From Oppiella nova (lineage: Eukaryota > Arthropoda > Arachnida > Sarcoptiformes > Oppiidae), in contig CAJPVJ010000318.1 in the NCBI GenBank assembly GCA_905397405.1, forward strand, positions 1 to 28,322: a stretch of 28,322 nucleotides of DNA, written 5' to 3'. Of this stretch, positions 1 through 10,142 are shown one piece after another. The position numbers were made by a program, and so were the translations under genes. The notes under the pieces are model-generated. The model did not search any database. It was not told the DNA's origin and saw only the letters and a list, made by a program, of their open reading frames with translations. Within the stretch, counting starts at the first letter, position 1, and each line of letters begins with the position of its first letter.

Positions 1-2
1 AC

Positions 3-392
3 CAAACATTGTGGCGATTAATGCAAACAATTAATGATAACTTTCACGGATTAAGACGTTTGCGATTCTCTGATCCCATACCCAAGCCTTTGACAAGTGA
101 TACGCTGAACACATGCAACAGATTAACGCATTTAGCGATTAAATCGTGGTTTACCTCCGATTGCGACCAACTTTGGCTAACTATCGACAAAGTGTTGCCA
201 AAACTTCAGTGCATATCGTTTGGAGAGTTCCCGGTGTCTGACATTGCGTTGACTTCATTGACAAAACTCCCGAAACTACAACAGATTGAACTCAAAGGCT
301 TCAAGTGTTTCACGGAAACCAGTGTTCATAATGTGATCGATAATTGTCCTAAACTTAAAACTTTTAAAGTCAATAATAAAACTTTGCGCTAA
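3..392 (+). CDS. F1: C-terminal part of an F-box/LRR protein (5' end outside window)
   Basis: The frame is open from the window edge and ends at TAA 390-392, so only the last ~129 residues are present. They contain degenerate leucine-rich repeats with the cluster's hallmark phrases: an 'MQTINDNF..LRRL' helix/strand, a 'NRLTHLAI' segment, 'LPKLQ.I.F', and a final 'VIDNCPKLKTF'. These align with the C-termini of F3, F6 and F8, so this is an F-box adaptor whose substrate-binding end is seen here. The F-box itself would lie upstream and cannot be assessed. An AATAAA at 563-568, ~170 bases past the stop, could be its poly(A) signal. No lesion is visible in this part. Confidence 0.8.
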   Translation, partial: QTLWRLMQTINDNFHGLRRLRFSDPIPKPLTSDTLNTCNRLTHLAIKSWFTSDCDQLWLTIDKVLPKLQCISFGEFPVSDIALTSLTKLPKLQQIELKGFKCFTETSVHNVIDNCPKLKTFKVNNKTLR

Positions 393-971
393 TTTGTGAG
401 TTATCTATACGTGTAGTACATTATTACTCTAACTTTTGCTATACTGTACTATACGTGAGGCTAAGTGACTACGAGTGCTATTATTTACACGGATTATAAA
501 TTTTAATTGTCTATTAAACTTGAATTATTATTAATTTTAGTAATTTTAGTAATAATAGTGATAATAAATACAATTAATAAAATAGTTTTCATGCACTCAA
601 TGGTACCGTGAGATGGCATTGCAGAGCACGTGATCCCCATATGTCTGTCAAACGCTTTGTTTGTAAACAGAGTTTAAAAGTTTTGTCGCAATTATTACTC
701 AAACTATCATTCATTGGGTTTTAATTTGAAAAGAAATTACTTTTTTAGTTGAATACATATGGGAACACCTGTCGTACGGTGGGTCACCACTAATACACAC
801 CGTTCACAGCACCGGTAGTCTGACTATCAATGCAATTATTATTATGGTAATAGTCTATAACTTACGAGCAATTGATTAGTGAATTAATACTTGATTTTTA
901 TTTGATTTGTTTTGCATTTAGTTTTTACGGGAAAATGTGTCACAATTGCTGACAAAGTATTGTCTCATACG
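393..971. other. AT-rich spacer between F1 and F2
   Basis: No coding frame, RNA gene or clear repeat is visible. It holds the 3' flank of F1 and the 5' flank of F2. A slightly GC-richer stretch at about 600-650 has no recognisable content. Confidence 0.6.
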
Positions 972-1633
972 ATGAGTTCTATGGCCGCAAGAAGTAGTCC
1001 TATGAATGAGTGGCAAGTCTTCCGCAAAGACTGCTTCGAGGGCTTAGGCGACGACTTGTGTGAACTCCTACTGTCTTACCTGTCTTTGAGGATTAATTCA
1101 GATATGAATGTCTGTGCAAACAGTGGCAACGATTCGTGTATAAGAGGCAAACAGTGCTCATCATTAACGACAACTTCATCGACTCCGACATCACTGACCA
1201 CTCGTTTGCAGTGATACTCAAAAAGTGCACAAATATTACAACACTTGTAATCGCGAGACACAAGTCGCCTCTAAATAACTCGGTGTTTGACGCAATCATA
1301 AGGCATTGCCAGCGTTTGAGCGCCATTTACATCTACCTGTCCATCGATATCAACGTCATAACAATGTATAAGTTGTTCGCGAAGTTTGTCAAACGCCTGC
1401 AATCCATTGAATGGGAGTTCATGGCCAGGGATCCGATCATTGCGAGCGCGATGACTAAAAGCGTTAAGTTTTGCGCAAACGTCACGAAACTCCAGTGCAG
1501 TGCCGCTGAGCCCGACGTGTGTCTGTCCTATGTGTTGAGCACCGATAGGAAAGGCGTTTTGTTTCCGATGTTAGAAAACTTTCGCTTTAAATACACGAAT
1601 GAAGACGATGAATTAAGTGAATTACGAAATTAA
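972..1633 (+). pseudogene. F2: broken F-box/LRR copy (frameshift, stop in F-box, 3' truncated)
   Basis: The copy starts with an ATG at 972 (MSSMAARSS), like F5, and reads into the F-box as 'GLGDDLCELLLSYLSL'. Just after that (about 1088) one base is missing relative to the paralogues. The continuation (F-R-Y-E-C-L-C-K-Q-W-Q-R-F-V-Y) is in another frame and also has a TAA where the paralogues have Arg. The LRR part then stays open to a stop at 1631-1633, but it stops after about 210 residues where intact members run to 420-465. It keeps family phrases such as 'AKFVKRLQSIEWE' and 'LSYVLSTDR..VLFP'. Three independent defects make a functional product unlikely, although a sequencing error could explain the single-base shift alone. 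Confidence 0.8.
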
Positions 1634-1861
1634 TGGCATTTAATTTAATATATATTTAGGCCGTTAAATATAATTTTATGATACTAGTACATAACTAAAT
1701 ATATAGTGATTTTATAAATAGCTAAATATATTTATAAAATTAATTTCTACAATAACTATTTGTTTAAAAGCTATGTAAATAATTTTATACCGTATACAAG
1801 TATGTATTGTATGAAAATTAATAAAATTATACCTCAATTAAAAAACTAAAAGTATGTTTAA

Positions 1862-1867
1862 TTTATT
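1862..1867 (-). terminator. possible poly(A) signal of F3
   Basis: AATAAA on the minus strand, about 20 bases past the F3 stop codon. The surrounding DNA is so AT-rich that the hexamer could be chance. Confidence 0.3.
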
Positions 1868-1885
1868 ATTTGTGAATTAAATCAA

Positions 1886-3277
1886 TTACAATATAATCCC
1901 ATTAAACAATGAGTTCATAACTATTTTGGGACACCTTTTCATGACATCCTCGAGAGTTGTTTGACTGTAAACTCCAGTTCCTAAGAGTTTAATAGATTTC
2001 AAATTCTTGAGTTTTATCAACGAATCCAAAGGCATTTCATTTGTTGTATCAATCGTTGCACTCAAACGCTGAAGATGTGGTAAATCGTGTGATATATTCA
2101 CTAAAAACGACTCATCGATCAAATAGTAGTGAAAATCAGTCGACAAATGAGTTAAATGTTTGCATTTATTGATTGTATGACTCATTACGACAAACTTATC
2201 GCTATTACCGCCCCTTAACTCCAATCGCTTTAATTGGAAAAAGTTTTCGTTAATAGTTGTGACAATCGCTCGCATTTCGTCAGTTTTGGGACCAAAATAG
2301 CCAAACGACAGGCGCTTTAAACGCCGACATTTGAGACCAATTTGTTTCCAATGATTTAATATTAATGGAGTCCACGGGTTGTCAACCCATCCGTAGTGCC
2401 AATCAATACGCAAATCAATTAATGCCGGCATTTGTGACAAACCAATCATCAGTATATTCATAGACTTTTCATTGCAGTTATTATAAGCCATTTGAATGTC
2501 AATTGATTTCAAACTCTTTCCATACTTTTCCACAAATACCGCAAAACTATTGGAGTCTTCACTCGAGTATTGAAACCGAAAGGTTTGTAACTTTGGGAAC
2601 AAAACCGCATTTCTATCACCACTTAATACATACGACAGACTGATATTGCGGTTATGATAACTGGTCCTAAGTTTTGTTAAATTGTTGCAAATATTTAATT
2701 TATTAATAAAATACTGTTCATTAGGTCCACCAAAAAGCCCATCCCATTCAATGGACACCAATTGTTTGGCAAACTTTGCCACAAATCTATTAATAGCATC
2801 GAAACTTGCATTGAGATAACCAGGCACAAAAATCGCATTCAAATGCTCGCAGTGTTTGATAATTGAGTCAAAGATTGCGTTATTAAACGTGAAATTAACC
2901 TGGATGAGTCCAATGGTTGAAATGTTTGCACACTTTCGCAGTATTATCTCAAATGACTTCTCATTGATTAGATAAAGATAACTATTCAGATGGTTATACT
3001 GTGGGGGCAAAGCCATGCTTGATGTGAACATATGTCTGATAATACCCGGGTGCAGAGTACCCAACTCTGTTTGTGTGATGTACACCACTCGCTGCCACTG
3101 TTTAGACACACATTCACATCGGAACCGGTCATCGAGTGATAGGAAAGACAATAAGTGTTGACACAAATCATCACCGAAGCGGTCCAAAGAGTCTTTCGGA
3201 TAGACGTGACCCTCATTTGGATGGCATCTGAGGGACAACCGGTCGAGAGATAATTGTTTGCTACCGATTGAACACAT
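1886..3277 (-). CDS. F3: intact F-box/LRR protein
   Basis: Single-exon gene of 463 residues. I chose the ATG at 3275-3277 (MCSIGSKQLSLDRLSL) because F10 begins with the matching MSSVGDKELSLQGLS; the frame extends a little further upstream but without an ATG. The F-box occupies roughly residues 30-72 (DSLDRFGDDLCQHLLSFLSL, then RCECVSKQWQRVVY), the Skp1-binding fold. Residues ~80-463 are irregular LRRs of about 25-30 residues with L..L.L spacing (for example 'MPALIDLRID', 'CRRLKRLSFG', 'LPHLQRLSAT', 'LKNLKSIKLL'). Such proteins are substrate receptors of SCF E3 ligases; the substrate is unknown. No signal peptide or membrane segment is visible. It has no lesion and is one of three undamaged full-length members here. 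Confidence 0.88.
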   Translation of the reverse strand: MCSIGSKQLSLDRLSLRCHPNEGHVYPKDSLDRFGDDLCQHLLSFLSLDDRFRCECVSKQWQRVVYITQTELGTLHPGIIRHMFTSSMALPPQYNHLNSYLYLINEKSFEIILRKCANISTIGLIQVNFTFNNAIFDSIIKHCEHLNAIFVPGYLNASFDAINRFVAKFAKQLVSIEWDGLFGGPNEQYFINKLNICNNLTKLRTSYHNRNISLSYVLSGDRNAVLFPKLQTFRFQYSSEDSNSFAVFVEKYGKSLKSIDIQMAYNNCNEKSMNILMIGLSQMPALIDLRIDWHYGWVDNPWTPLILNHWKQIGLKCRRLKRLSFGYFGPKTDEMRAIVTTINENFFQLKRLELRGGNSDKFVVMSHTINKCKHLTHLSTDFHYYLIDESFLVNISHDLPHLQRLSATIDTTNEMPLDSLIKLKNLKSIKLLGTGVYSQTTLEDVMKRCPKIVMNSLFNGIIL

Positions 3278-3780
3278 TTTAGAAATAAATATTTTAACTA
3301 ATAATCGCAATCTAGTTTCAAAGTATATAATAAAATACCGGTATAATAGTTATATACATTTAGAAATACTGTTCACAAATACATTTCATTTAGTTATGAT
3401 TCATATAATAAATAAGATTTCACTGAAAATATGCAACGAATGTGTGATTAACTGAAAACAATTGATAAGTGTTCCTATGAATGAACAAAACAATTAGATT
3501 ATTGACACCTAACGTAGTATTCAAGTAAATACTTGTTGTTTAGTTACCAAATCGTGTGAATCACATTTGTATGATACAAATAGTTTAGAAAAATTAAATA
3601 ATTATTATTTGAAACATTAATTAGAGAATTTGTAAAATATTCACAAAATAATCACAGTATTCATAGAATTCTTAACAATTTTTGGACACTTATTGAGCAG
3701 ATTCTTGACTCAAGAATCTCGAGTATACAAAGTATATCAAGTTTGTAATTAATACTAAGTTTGTTAAACAGTATCTAATT
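3278..3780. other. AT-rich spacer between F3 and F4
   Basis: Upstream region of F3 and downstream region of F4, which point the same way. No ORF with family similarity, repeat or RNA gene is visible; the promoter of F3 must lie here. Confidence 0.6.
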
Positions 3781-4907
3781 CTAGAGTATGATTGTGCGAC
3801 AAATGTTCACACGTTTAATATGCGGACAATTGATAAAAACATTTTTGAGAGCAAATTCATTAATATAGTTATTGCCGTTGAGTGTAATGTATTGTATTTT
3901 CGACAGTTTCGACAATGAAATCAATAGACGGTTCGTTGTGTTTATATATTCAAGAGATATGTATTGAAGTCTCGGAAATAATTTGTCGATATTTGCCAAC
4001 AAGTCTTCTGTCATCACGTTTTTAAACCTGAAATGGAGTGACAAATGTGTGTATCGTTTGCACCGTTGAAACGATTTACTCGTAACTGACATCTCATTGA
4101 CAAACAGTCCCTTCACTTCTAAACGTCTTAATTGTTTGAAGTTTTCATTAATTGTTTGCAATAAATGTGAGTCTAATTCGTCGGACATGTCGTTAGTTTG
4201 GGGGCCAATTGACAATCTCTTGAGTTTCACGCAATTAATGCCTATTTGTGTGAATTGTTTGACAGTCAATGAGTTGTTAAAGCCATCGATCCGTAAATCA
4301 ATTAATGCCCGCATTTGTGATAAACCAGTCATTAGTACTTCAGTGGACTTATCATCACAACTCTCATCGATTGTCACTGAAATGAATTTCATCTGATTTT
4401 TATAGTTTTCCACAAATACTCCAAAACTAATGGAGTCTTCATTCGTGTATTTAAACCGAAAGTATTGTAATCTCGGAAACAAAACCACATTTCTATCGCC
4501 ACTTAATACAAGCGATAACTCACTGTTATTAATGTCAATATGTGTTAAATTCACGAAATTCTTAATGTTATCAATAAACTGATTATTAATAGAAATTTGA
4601 TTTGAGGTTTCAATTGCAGTCAACTGTTTGGCAAACTTCGCGATAAACTTATCCCAAGTCCTGACACTTATAGCGATCGCCGCATCGATACGAATGGCAT
4701 TCAAATGATTGCAATGTTTTGTAATTGAGTCCAACATCTGGTCATTGGGTTTAGTCTTAGCCGTCAATTCAAGTCGTCTTACGTTTTGGCACTTCTTTAG
4801 CGTTGAATCCAATGTTTTTGGTGTAAAACTGCTGTCGATTTGCAACACATTTTGTGTCTCGTATACGACTCTCTGCCACTGTTTGGACACACATTCACAT
4901 CGGAACC
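3781..4907 (-). pseudogene. F4: F-box/LRR copy lacking its 5' end, fused behind F5
   Basis: The frame is open from within the F-box (FRCECVSKQWQRVVYETQ) to a stop at 3781-3783, and carries a full LRR region of ~330 residues with normal family motifs ('LSLVLSGDRNVVLFP', 'LSQMRALIDLRID', 'CVKLKRLSIG', 'CPHIKRVNI'). What is missing is the first ~40 codons: the N-terminus and first half of the F-box. At 4907 family homology stops abruptly and the sequence of F5 begins. No in-frame ATG lies near the 5' end. The LRR body is undamaged, so truncation is probably recent. It could be expressed only if the upstream F5 reading were joined to it by splicing, for which no clear sites are seen. Confidence 0.72.
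4619..4907 (-). repeat. Copy A of a direct repeat shared by F4 and F5 (offset 388)
   Basis: This 289-base stretch matches 5007-5295 with about 12 differences by eye (~96%). It codes for the end of the F-box through the first LRRs. It marks F4 and F5 as very close paralogues, or as the product of a partial tandem duplication. Confidence 0.8.
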
Positions 4908-5452
4908 ATCAAAGAGTTGTTATAAAAGACAATTCGCCGCAAATTCACGCATTTCTCGATGTCTTCGCTAACATATCGTTGATATCCTGATTGCGACTCA
5001 ATTTCCGTCAACTGTTTGGCAAACTTCGCGAAAAATTGATCCCAAGTCTCGACGCTTACAGCGATCGCCGCATCGATACGAATGGCATTCAAATGATTGC
5101 AATGTTTGGTAATTGAGTCCAACATCTGGTCATTGGGTTTAGTCTTAGCCGTCAATTCAAGTCGTCTTACGTTTTGGCACTTCTTTAGCGTTGAATCCAA
5201 TGTTTTTGGTGTAAAACTGGTGTCGATTTGCAACACATTTTGTGTCTCGTATACCACTCGTTGCCACTGTTTGGACACACATTCACATCGGAACCGGTCT
5301 TCGAGTGATAGGAAAGACAATAAGTGTTGACACAAATCATCGCCGAAGCGGTCGATACTGTCCTTCGGATAGTCTTTGGCGAAGACTTGCTTATCGTTTG
5401 TGTCACCACTTCTTGCGGCCATTCCTCGCCTTTTATGAGACATTTTAGACAT
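4895..5452 (-). pseudogene. F5: F-box/LRR copy truncated after the first LRRs, chimeric junction with F4
   Basis: ATG at 5450-5452 (MSKMSHKRRGMAARSG); a second ATG at 5441-5443 is equally possible. The F-box is complete (DSIDRFGDDLCQ...RCECVSKQWQRVVYETQ, about residues 34-75). It is followed by ~100 residues of LRR almost identical to F4 and then a short diverged stretch ending 'CVNLRRIVFYNNSL'. At that point the sequence jumps into the F-box of F4 in the wrong frame and stops four codons later. The remaining reading is about 185 residues: an F-box with a stub. If translated it could bind Skp1 without a full substrate domain, a possible dominant-negative, but decay is the simpler view. Confidence 0.72.
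5007..5295 (-). repeat. Copy B of the F4/F5 direct repeat
   Basis: Partner of 4619-4907. The best-conserved core is the middle third, where long runs are identical between copies. Confidence 0.8.
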
Positions 5453-5905
5453 GACTTCAAATGAATGGCAAATGTATTGATACGACAATTAATACCATTA
5501 TTTGGATACAAATGGCATTTAATTCATAAATGGTTTTGATGTGAATTCACATGAAATCTAAACACGTTTTCCAACACTTTGTGTGACCTCTGACTCAAAG
5601 TCAATGCAAATCACAAAAGGTGTGCGAATCACGTGATACTAATTGGCGCTACATTTGAATCATTAAATTATATAATTTTTAAATCTTTTTGCTTTTAGTC
5701 TTATTATAATTTATTTGACATTTAATTGTGGATATACTGTATAGCATTTTACATGATTAATATGCAATATAAATATAATTATACCTCAAACAATACCTGA
5801 AGTATGGTTTCAAATAGTTTGTTAATTTTAATAAAACACAGTACAGTATCAGTAATTTTAATTATAATTATAGAAACTATAGGTATAATAGTATTATAAA
5901 TGCAA
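5453..5905. other. AT-rich spacer between F5 and F6
   Basis: Contains the 5' flank of F5 and 3' flank of F6. Several AATAAA-like words occur, but the composition makes them uninformative. Nothing else seen. Confidence 0.6.
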
Positions 5906-7180
5906 CTATATTTGCAAAACATTTTCGCCATTTATAGAAATCTCAACAATTTTATGGCAATTATTGGTGAGACTCTTGAGATCAGTTTCACTGAACTCTT
6001 CACTGCCATAGAGTCTAATGGTTTGAATGCTTGACATTAAAGACATGCCATTCAATAGACTTGTAGTGATATGAATGCAATTAATATATAGGTATTTGAG
6101 GTGAGGTTTGGACACCAAATAGTCATTAATCGTTATATTTTTGGCAAATAATAGCGTTAAATGTGTTAATCTATTCAAACGACTCAGAGATTCACTCATT
6201 AATGCAAACTCTGCGATGAAATGCCCGTTAATTTGCAGTCGTTTTAATTGATTGAAGTATTCATTAATTGTTTTTATTAATTGACTTAAGTTTTCATTGC
6301 TATCGTTGTTCACATCCAGCGATAAACTCTTGATTTGAGTACAATTAACGCCAATTTGTCTCAATTCACGCAAATTTAATGCAATTGAATAGCAATGAAT
6401 GCGTAAATCAATTAATTCACGCATTTGTGATAAACCAGTCATTAGTTTTGAAATCGATTTCTGGTCACAACTATAATGAGTGAACACTTCCAGTGATTTC
6501 AAACTTTTTCCGCAGTTTTGCGCAAATATTGGCAAACTATTGATGTCTTGATTGCCGTAATAAATGACTGTTTTATGGAGTTTTGTGAACAACATCTCGT
6601 TTTCAGTACCAATTAATAACGGAATTATTTTAAACTTATTATCAAAATAAAAGTCATGATTTATCGCAATTTGTGTTAAATTTGTGCAAAACTTGAGATT
6701 CGCTTCAATGGACTTCCAAATGGTTTGGTTTTCAAACTTTATATCGACTCTAATTGTCTTCAATTGTTTGGCAAACTTTGCGAAAAACTTATTCATTTTG
6801 TCAACACTTTTATCGATCGGTATTTCAATGCAAATATCGTTCAATTGATTGCAATGTTTTATAATTGACTTAAATATGAAGTCTTTTGTGCGAAACCTTT
6901 CATTTTCCGTGAATTTAATTTTTGCTATATTTCTGCACTTTCTTAGCATTAATTCAAATGATTTCGCAATTAGTTTACGATTTAATTGCTTATTAATTGT
7001 GAGCTCTGTTTGTGTCTCGTATACCACTCGTTGCCACTGTTTGGACACACATTGACATCGGAACCGGTCTTCGAGTGATAGGAAAGACAATAAGTGTTGA
7101 CACAAATCATCACCGAATCGGTCCAAAGAGTCTTTGCCGAAGACGTACCACTCATTTGTATCATTACTGTTTGCGACCAT
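5906..7180 (-). CDS. F6: intact F-box/LRR protein
   Basis: Single-exon gene of 424 residues; ATG at 7178-7180, stop TAG at 5906-5908. This start sits where F5 has MAARSGDTND (here MVANSNDTNE), supporting the choice. The F-box spans about residues 17-57, ending in RCQCVSKQWQRVVYETQ; Gln replaces the usual Glu. LRRs follow to the C-terminus, with family landmarks 'AKFAKQLKTIRV', 'CGKSLKSLEV', 'LSQMRELIDLRIH', 'CTQIKSLSLD', 'INEYFNQLKRLQI' and 'LTNNCHKIVEISI'. It is slightly shorter than F3 and F8 but has all blocks. Predicted role: substrate receptor of an SCF ubiquitin ligase; target unknown. Confidence 0.87.
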   Translation of the reverse strand: MVANSNDTNEWYVFGKDSLDRFGDDLCQHLLSFLSLEDRFRCQCVSKQWQRVVYETQTELTINKQLNRKLIAKSFELMLRKCRNIAKIKFTENERFRTKDFIFKSIIKHCNQLNDICIEIPIDKSVDKMNKFFAKFAKQLKTIRVDIKFENQTIWKSIEANLKFCTNLTQIAINHDFYFDNKFKIIPLLIGTENEMLFTKLHKTVIYYGNQDINSLPIFAQNCGKSLKSLEVFTHYSCDQKSISKLMTGLSQMRELIDLRIHCYSIALNLRELRQIGVNCTQIKSLSLDVNNDSNENLSQLIKTINEYFNQLKRLQINGHFIAEFALMSESLSRLNRLTHLTLLFAKNITINDYLVSKPHLKYLYINCIHITTSLLNGMSLMSSIQTIRLYGSEEFSETDLKSLTNNCHKIVEISINGENVLQI

Positions 7181-7606
7181 TTCTTACCAGTTATGAGACA
7201 ATACTCTAAAAGTGTTTTGAAACCCAATTAACGTGTTTTCACTTTATATTTCTATTCATACAATTGAATACCTGTTAAAATTGGTCCCAAAAAACAATTA
7301 TTATTTTCAATTCATATAAAATACAAAAACATTGTAATCATTATTATTGGCAAACAATTAAGACATTTAATCAAAACATGTGTTTCCATAACAATGAGTT
7401 AACCTTCAAATCAATGATACAGTAAAATGCGCTCAAATTGAATGATTTATTAATAACTTATTAATAATAAGTCTAACAATTGTAAGCTCGCTATTAAGCA
7501 TAATCTGTAATAACATGACATTCATATAAATTTATATATTCAAACGAGTTTTACAAATAATCATAATTTTATGTACAGTATAACAAAATTATACATTAAT
7601 TCGTGA
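7181..7606. other. AT-rich spacer between F6 and F7
   Basis: Upstream region of F6 and downstream region of F7. No coding or RNA feature recognised. Confidence 0.6.
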
Positions 7607-8889
7607 TTATATTACACATAAAGCAAATTTAGATACCGGTGCATAACTTTGACGATTCAAATTAAATTCAGTAATTTTATGGCAATTATTTAACACATTA
7701 TTAACAGCGGTTTGTGTGCACTCTATGCCACCAAACAGTCTAATAGTACGCAAACCAGTCATTAAACACATGGTATTCAACACGTTATCAGTTATGTTAA
7801 CATTAAAGAGATCCAAATGTTGAAGTTTCGGCAGATTTTTGTCAATTCCCGCGAAAAACGACTCATTAATTGAATTTATAAACGGTTTGAGTGTTAATCG
7901 CGTCAATCGTTTGCATCCATTAAGCGATTCACTCATTAAGACGAAGCCTTCGGGAAAAGTACCGCCGATTACGAGACGTCTTAAGTGTTTGAGGTTTTCG
8001 TTAATCGCTTGCAATAACTGCGAGAATATCTCATTTGAATCGACACTCACTTCGAGTGTTAATGACTTGAGTTTCGGACACTTTATAGCGATTTGTTTCA
8101 TATGAGTGGCGATTAAGTGACAAAACGAAGTCATTTCGCTATAAACACTCAATTCAATCAATTCATGCATTTCTAACACACTATTCAATGCGATCTCATT
8201 ATAATCGTCGCAATCCTTAATCACTTCAAACGCTTTCAGACTGTGTTTACATGACTTCACGATTAACTCAAAACAGTCGACATTCACGTCGTTATAAAAT
8301 CTGAACACAAATTTCCGCAACTTTTCAAACATCACCTCATTTTCAGCGCCACTTAAGACACGCCATAGGCTCTGATCGCTGACATAGAGCTGAAGAAGTG
8401 TCAGATTCTGGCATTTCTTGAGGTTTTCATTCAGACACCGCTTGATATCCGGGTTGTCATCGGTTTGCAAGTAATTAAATGATTGCAATTGTGTGGCAAA
8501 CTTCGCCAACAACTGATCCAACGTCTCGACACTTATATCGCTGTTTATATGCATATAAATGTGTGTCAAATGAGCGCAATGTCTGATCATTGAGACAATC
8601 ATTGACTCGTTTAGCGGAACCTTATATGAAATGAACTCAAATTTGGGATATTTTGACACTTTTCGACTATTAATTCAAATAAGTTTGCATTCATTGAGTA
8701 ATTCATTTCATTTATCTTATATCCAAATGTAAGCGCCGTTTGTGTCGTATATACCACTCTCTGCCACTGTTTGGACACACATTCGCATCGGAATCGGTCC
8801 TCAAATGATAGGTAACTCAACAGGACTTCACATAAATCATCACCAAATCTGTCCAAAGAGTCTTTCGGATAGACTTTCTGTGCATTCAT
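7607..8889 (-). pseudogene. F7: F-box/LRR gene, complete but for a one-base frameshift
   Basis: ATG at 8887-8889 (MNAQKVYPKDSLDRF), stop at 7607-7609. The F-box is complete (residues ~9-50), with more substitutions than its neighbours (CEVLLSYLSF). The frame is lost around 8640-8655, just after 'VEKCQNIP': the next frame continues 'KFEFISYKVPLNESMIVSMIRHCAHLTHIYM' in parts, with normal family spacing, to the end. One inserted or deleted base restores a ~425-residue protein. All other blocks are undamaged ('LAKFATQLQSF', 'LEMHELIELSVY', 'CPKLKSLTLE', 'LPKLQHLDLF', 'VLNNCHKITEFNL'), so either the lesion is recent or it is a base-calling error. A mobile element sits 64-73 bases upstream of the start. 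Confidence 0.75.
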
Positions 8890-8953
8890 TGTATGACTAG
8901 TATATCGTGTAATTAAGCGCAGGTTCAAGTGATATACAACTGGTATGACTTCA

Positions 8954-8961
8954 ACTAACAG
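8954..8961. repeat. Target-site duplication, left copy (ACTAACAG)
   Basis: Identical 8-mer at 10143-10150; the two directly abut the inverted ends of the element between them. Confidence 0.8.
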
Positions 8962-9591
8962 CAGACTGACCAACTGTTCACTATTTAGGGTATTTGTCCA
9001 CAGTGTTTTAAAATGGAAATAGTGTACATTGAATGTTCACTATTTTTAAAATATTTAAAAATTCATATCAGTTGAGCAAACTTTTACAGAAAACTTCTGA
9101 TATAAAATTAAAAATTAAAGTAAATGTATCCCAAACAAATTATACAGTATTAGTGTTCAGTACATAGTATAATGTGCTTTTAAAAATAGTGTACATTAAA
9201 TCTAGTATTCATTTATAATTTATTTATTACAATTTATAAATACACTGTATTACCTTCCGAATTTTATTTTTTAGTGTAATATAATGTAATTAATTTTGCA
9301 AGTTTAGAACAGTTAAAAATATATATATTAATATATAACTATTTATATATAAAAATAAATATATATATTTGTAAATAGTTTAGTTAAGATTTAATGTAGA
9401 CTATTTACAAATAAAATAATGTAATATAAAATCTAGAATTTTTCCAAATAGACGGATTTAAAAATCAATTGAATTAGTTGAAATATATTTTTATATACTT
9501 AATAAATAAAATGAACGTAATTTCATAATAAGATAACATAATAATTTTTATTGTGGATTGAAAAATTATTATAAAATTTAGATTCAAGAGA

Positions 9592-9879
9592 TCAATTCTT
9601 AAAAATATTGTAATTTAAATCTATAATAAAAATTGATGTAACTCCATTCTTCGCCAACACCGAGATCTGGTCGAGAGGTGTGGCCAAGGAAGAGACCAGT
9701 CCTACCAGAGCTTCGGACAGTTCAGTAGCCTTTCCCGTGTGGTTGTTGGCCTTAAACTGGAATCCAATGATCAATGGATCCGTTTGGACGGAGTTGTGTT
9801 CACTAGTATTGGCCGAAGTGTTGATCATAGGGTTCGTCTGTACACCAATACCCGGACACACTGTTTGGCTGTAATATCA
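9592..9879 (-). CDS. Unidentified coding-like block inside the transposon
   Basis: An 89-codon open frame with near-normal composition (~45% G+C by eye) stands out in DNA of ~20% G+C. It has no ATG at its 5' end but is preceded by a good splice acceptor (ATATTACAG at about 9880-9888), so it looks like a terminal or internal exon. The predicted peptide has a Ser/Thr/Asn-rich first half and an amphipathic 'ELSEALVGLVSSLATPLDQI' helix. I do not recognise a family. A donor-like CAG/GTGATA lies further 5' near 9929. It may be a fragment of host gene captured by the element, or a remnant of the element's own gene. Confidence 0.4.
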
Positions 9880-9975
9880 TAAATGTTATGACAATCATAA
9901 GGAAACCATGAATGCGGTGATTATCACCTGAATTTGTTCCGTGATCTGAGTGGTGGCCACCGATTGTCCAAGTGG

Positions 9976-10060
9976 TTTGATTCTCAATGTGGCCAAAACT
10001 AGCCTATACCCTACATGTTATAATGGATATAGGTTAGTTTTGGCCATATTGAGAATCAAA
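9976..10060. repeat. Hairpin: 33-bp inverted repeat, 19-base loop
   Basis: Arms 9976-10008 and 10028-10060 pair over 33 positions with two mismatches, both of which become G-T wobble pairs in one strand. It lies near the right end of the transposon. It could be a nested small element or a structured part of the transposon. Confidence 0.8.
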
Positions 10061-10142
10061 CAAGTTTACACTATTTGTACACTATTTTTCAATTATTTTT
10101 GATTTTTGTACACTATTTGAAAAATCAGAACTGGTCAGTCTG

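Larger units (their letters stand above)
8962..10142. mobile_element. Non-autonomous TIR DNA transposon (8-bp TSD, hAT- or P-like)
   Basis: The left end reads CAGACTGACCA and the right end is its exact complement (10132-10142). An 8-bp direct repeat ACTAACAG flanks both ends. The octamer CACTATTT recurs near both ends: 8979, 9038 and, inverted, 9017 and 9184 on the left; 10069, 10080 and 10111 on the right. Such subterminal repeats are typical transposase-binding clusters. Eight-base duplications with short CAG-starting TIRs are known for hAT elements; P and Merlin elements also make 8-bp duplications. No transposase is visible, so it would need one in trans. The interior is very AT-rich except for a coding-like block at 9592-9890 and a hairpin at 9976-10060. 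It sits in the upstream region of F7. Confidence 0.8.

Noticed and set aside
9300-9380. AT-repeat stretch that could look like an origin or a microsatellite
   Set aside because: Irregular A/T runs within the transposon, with no repeat unit kept over more than a few turns.
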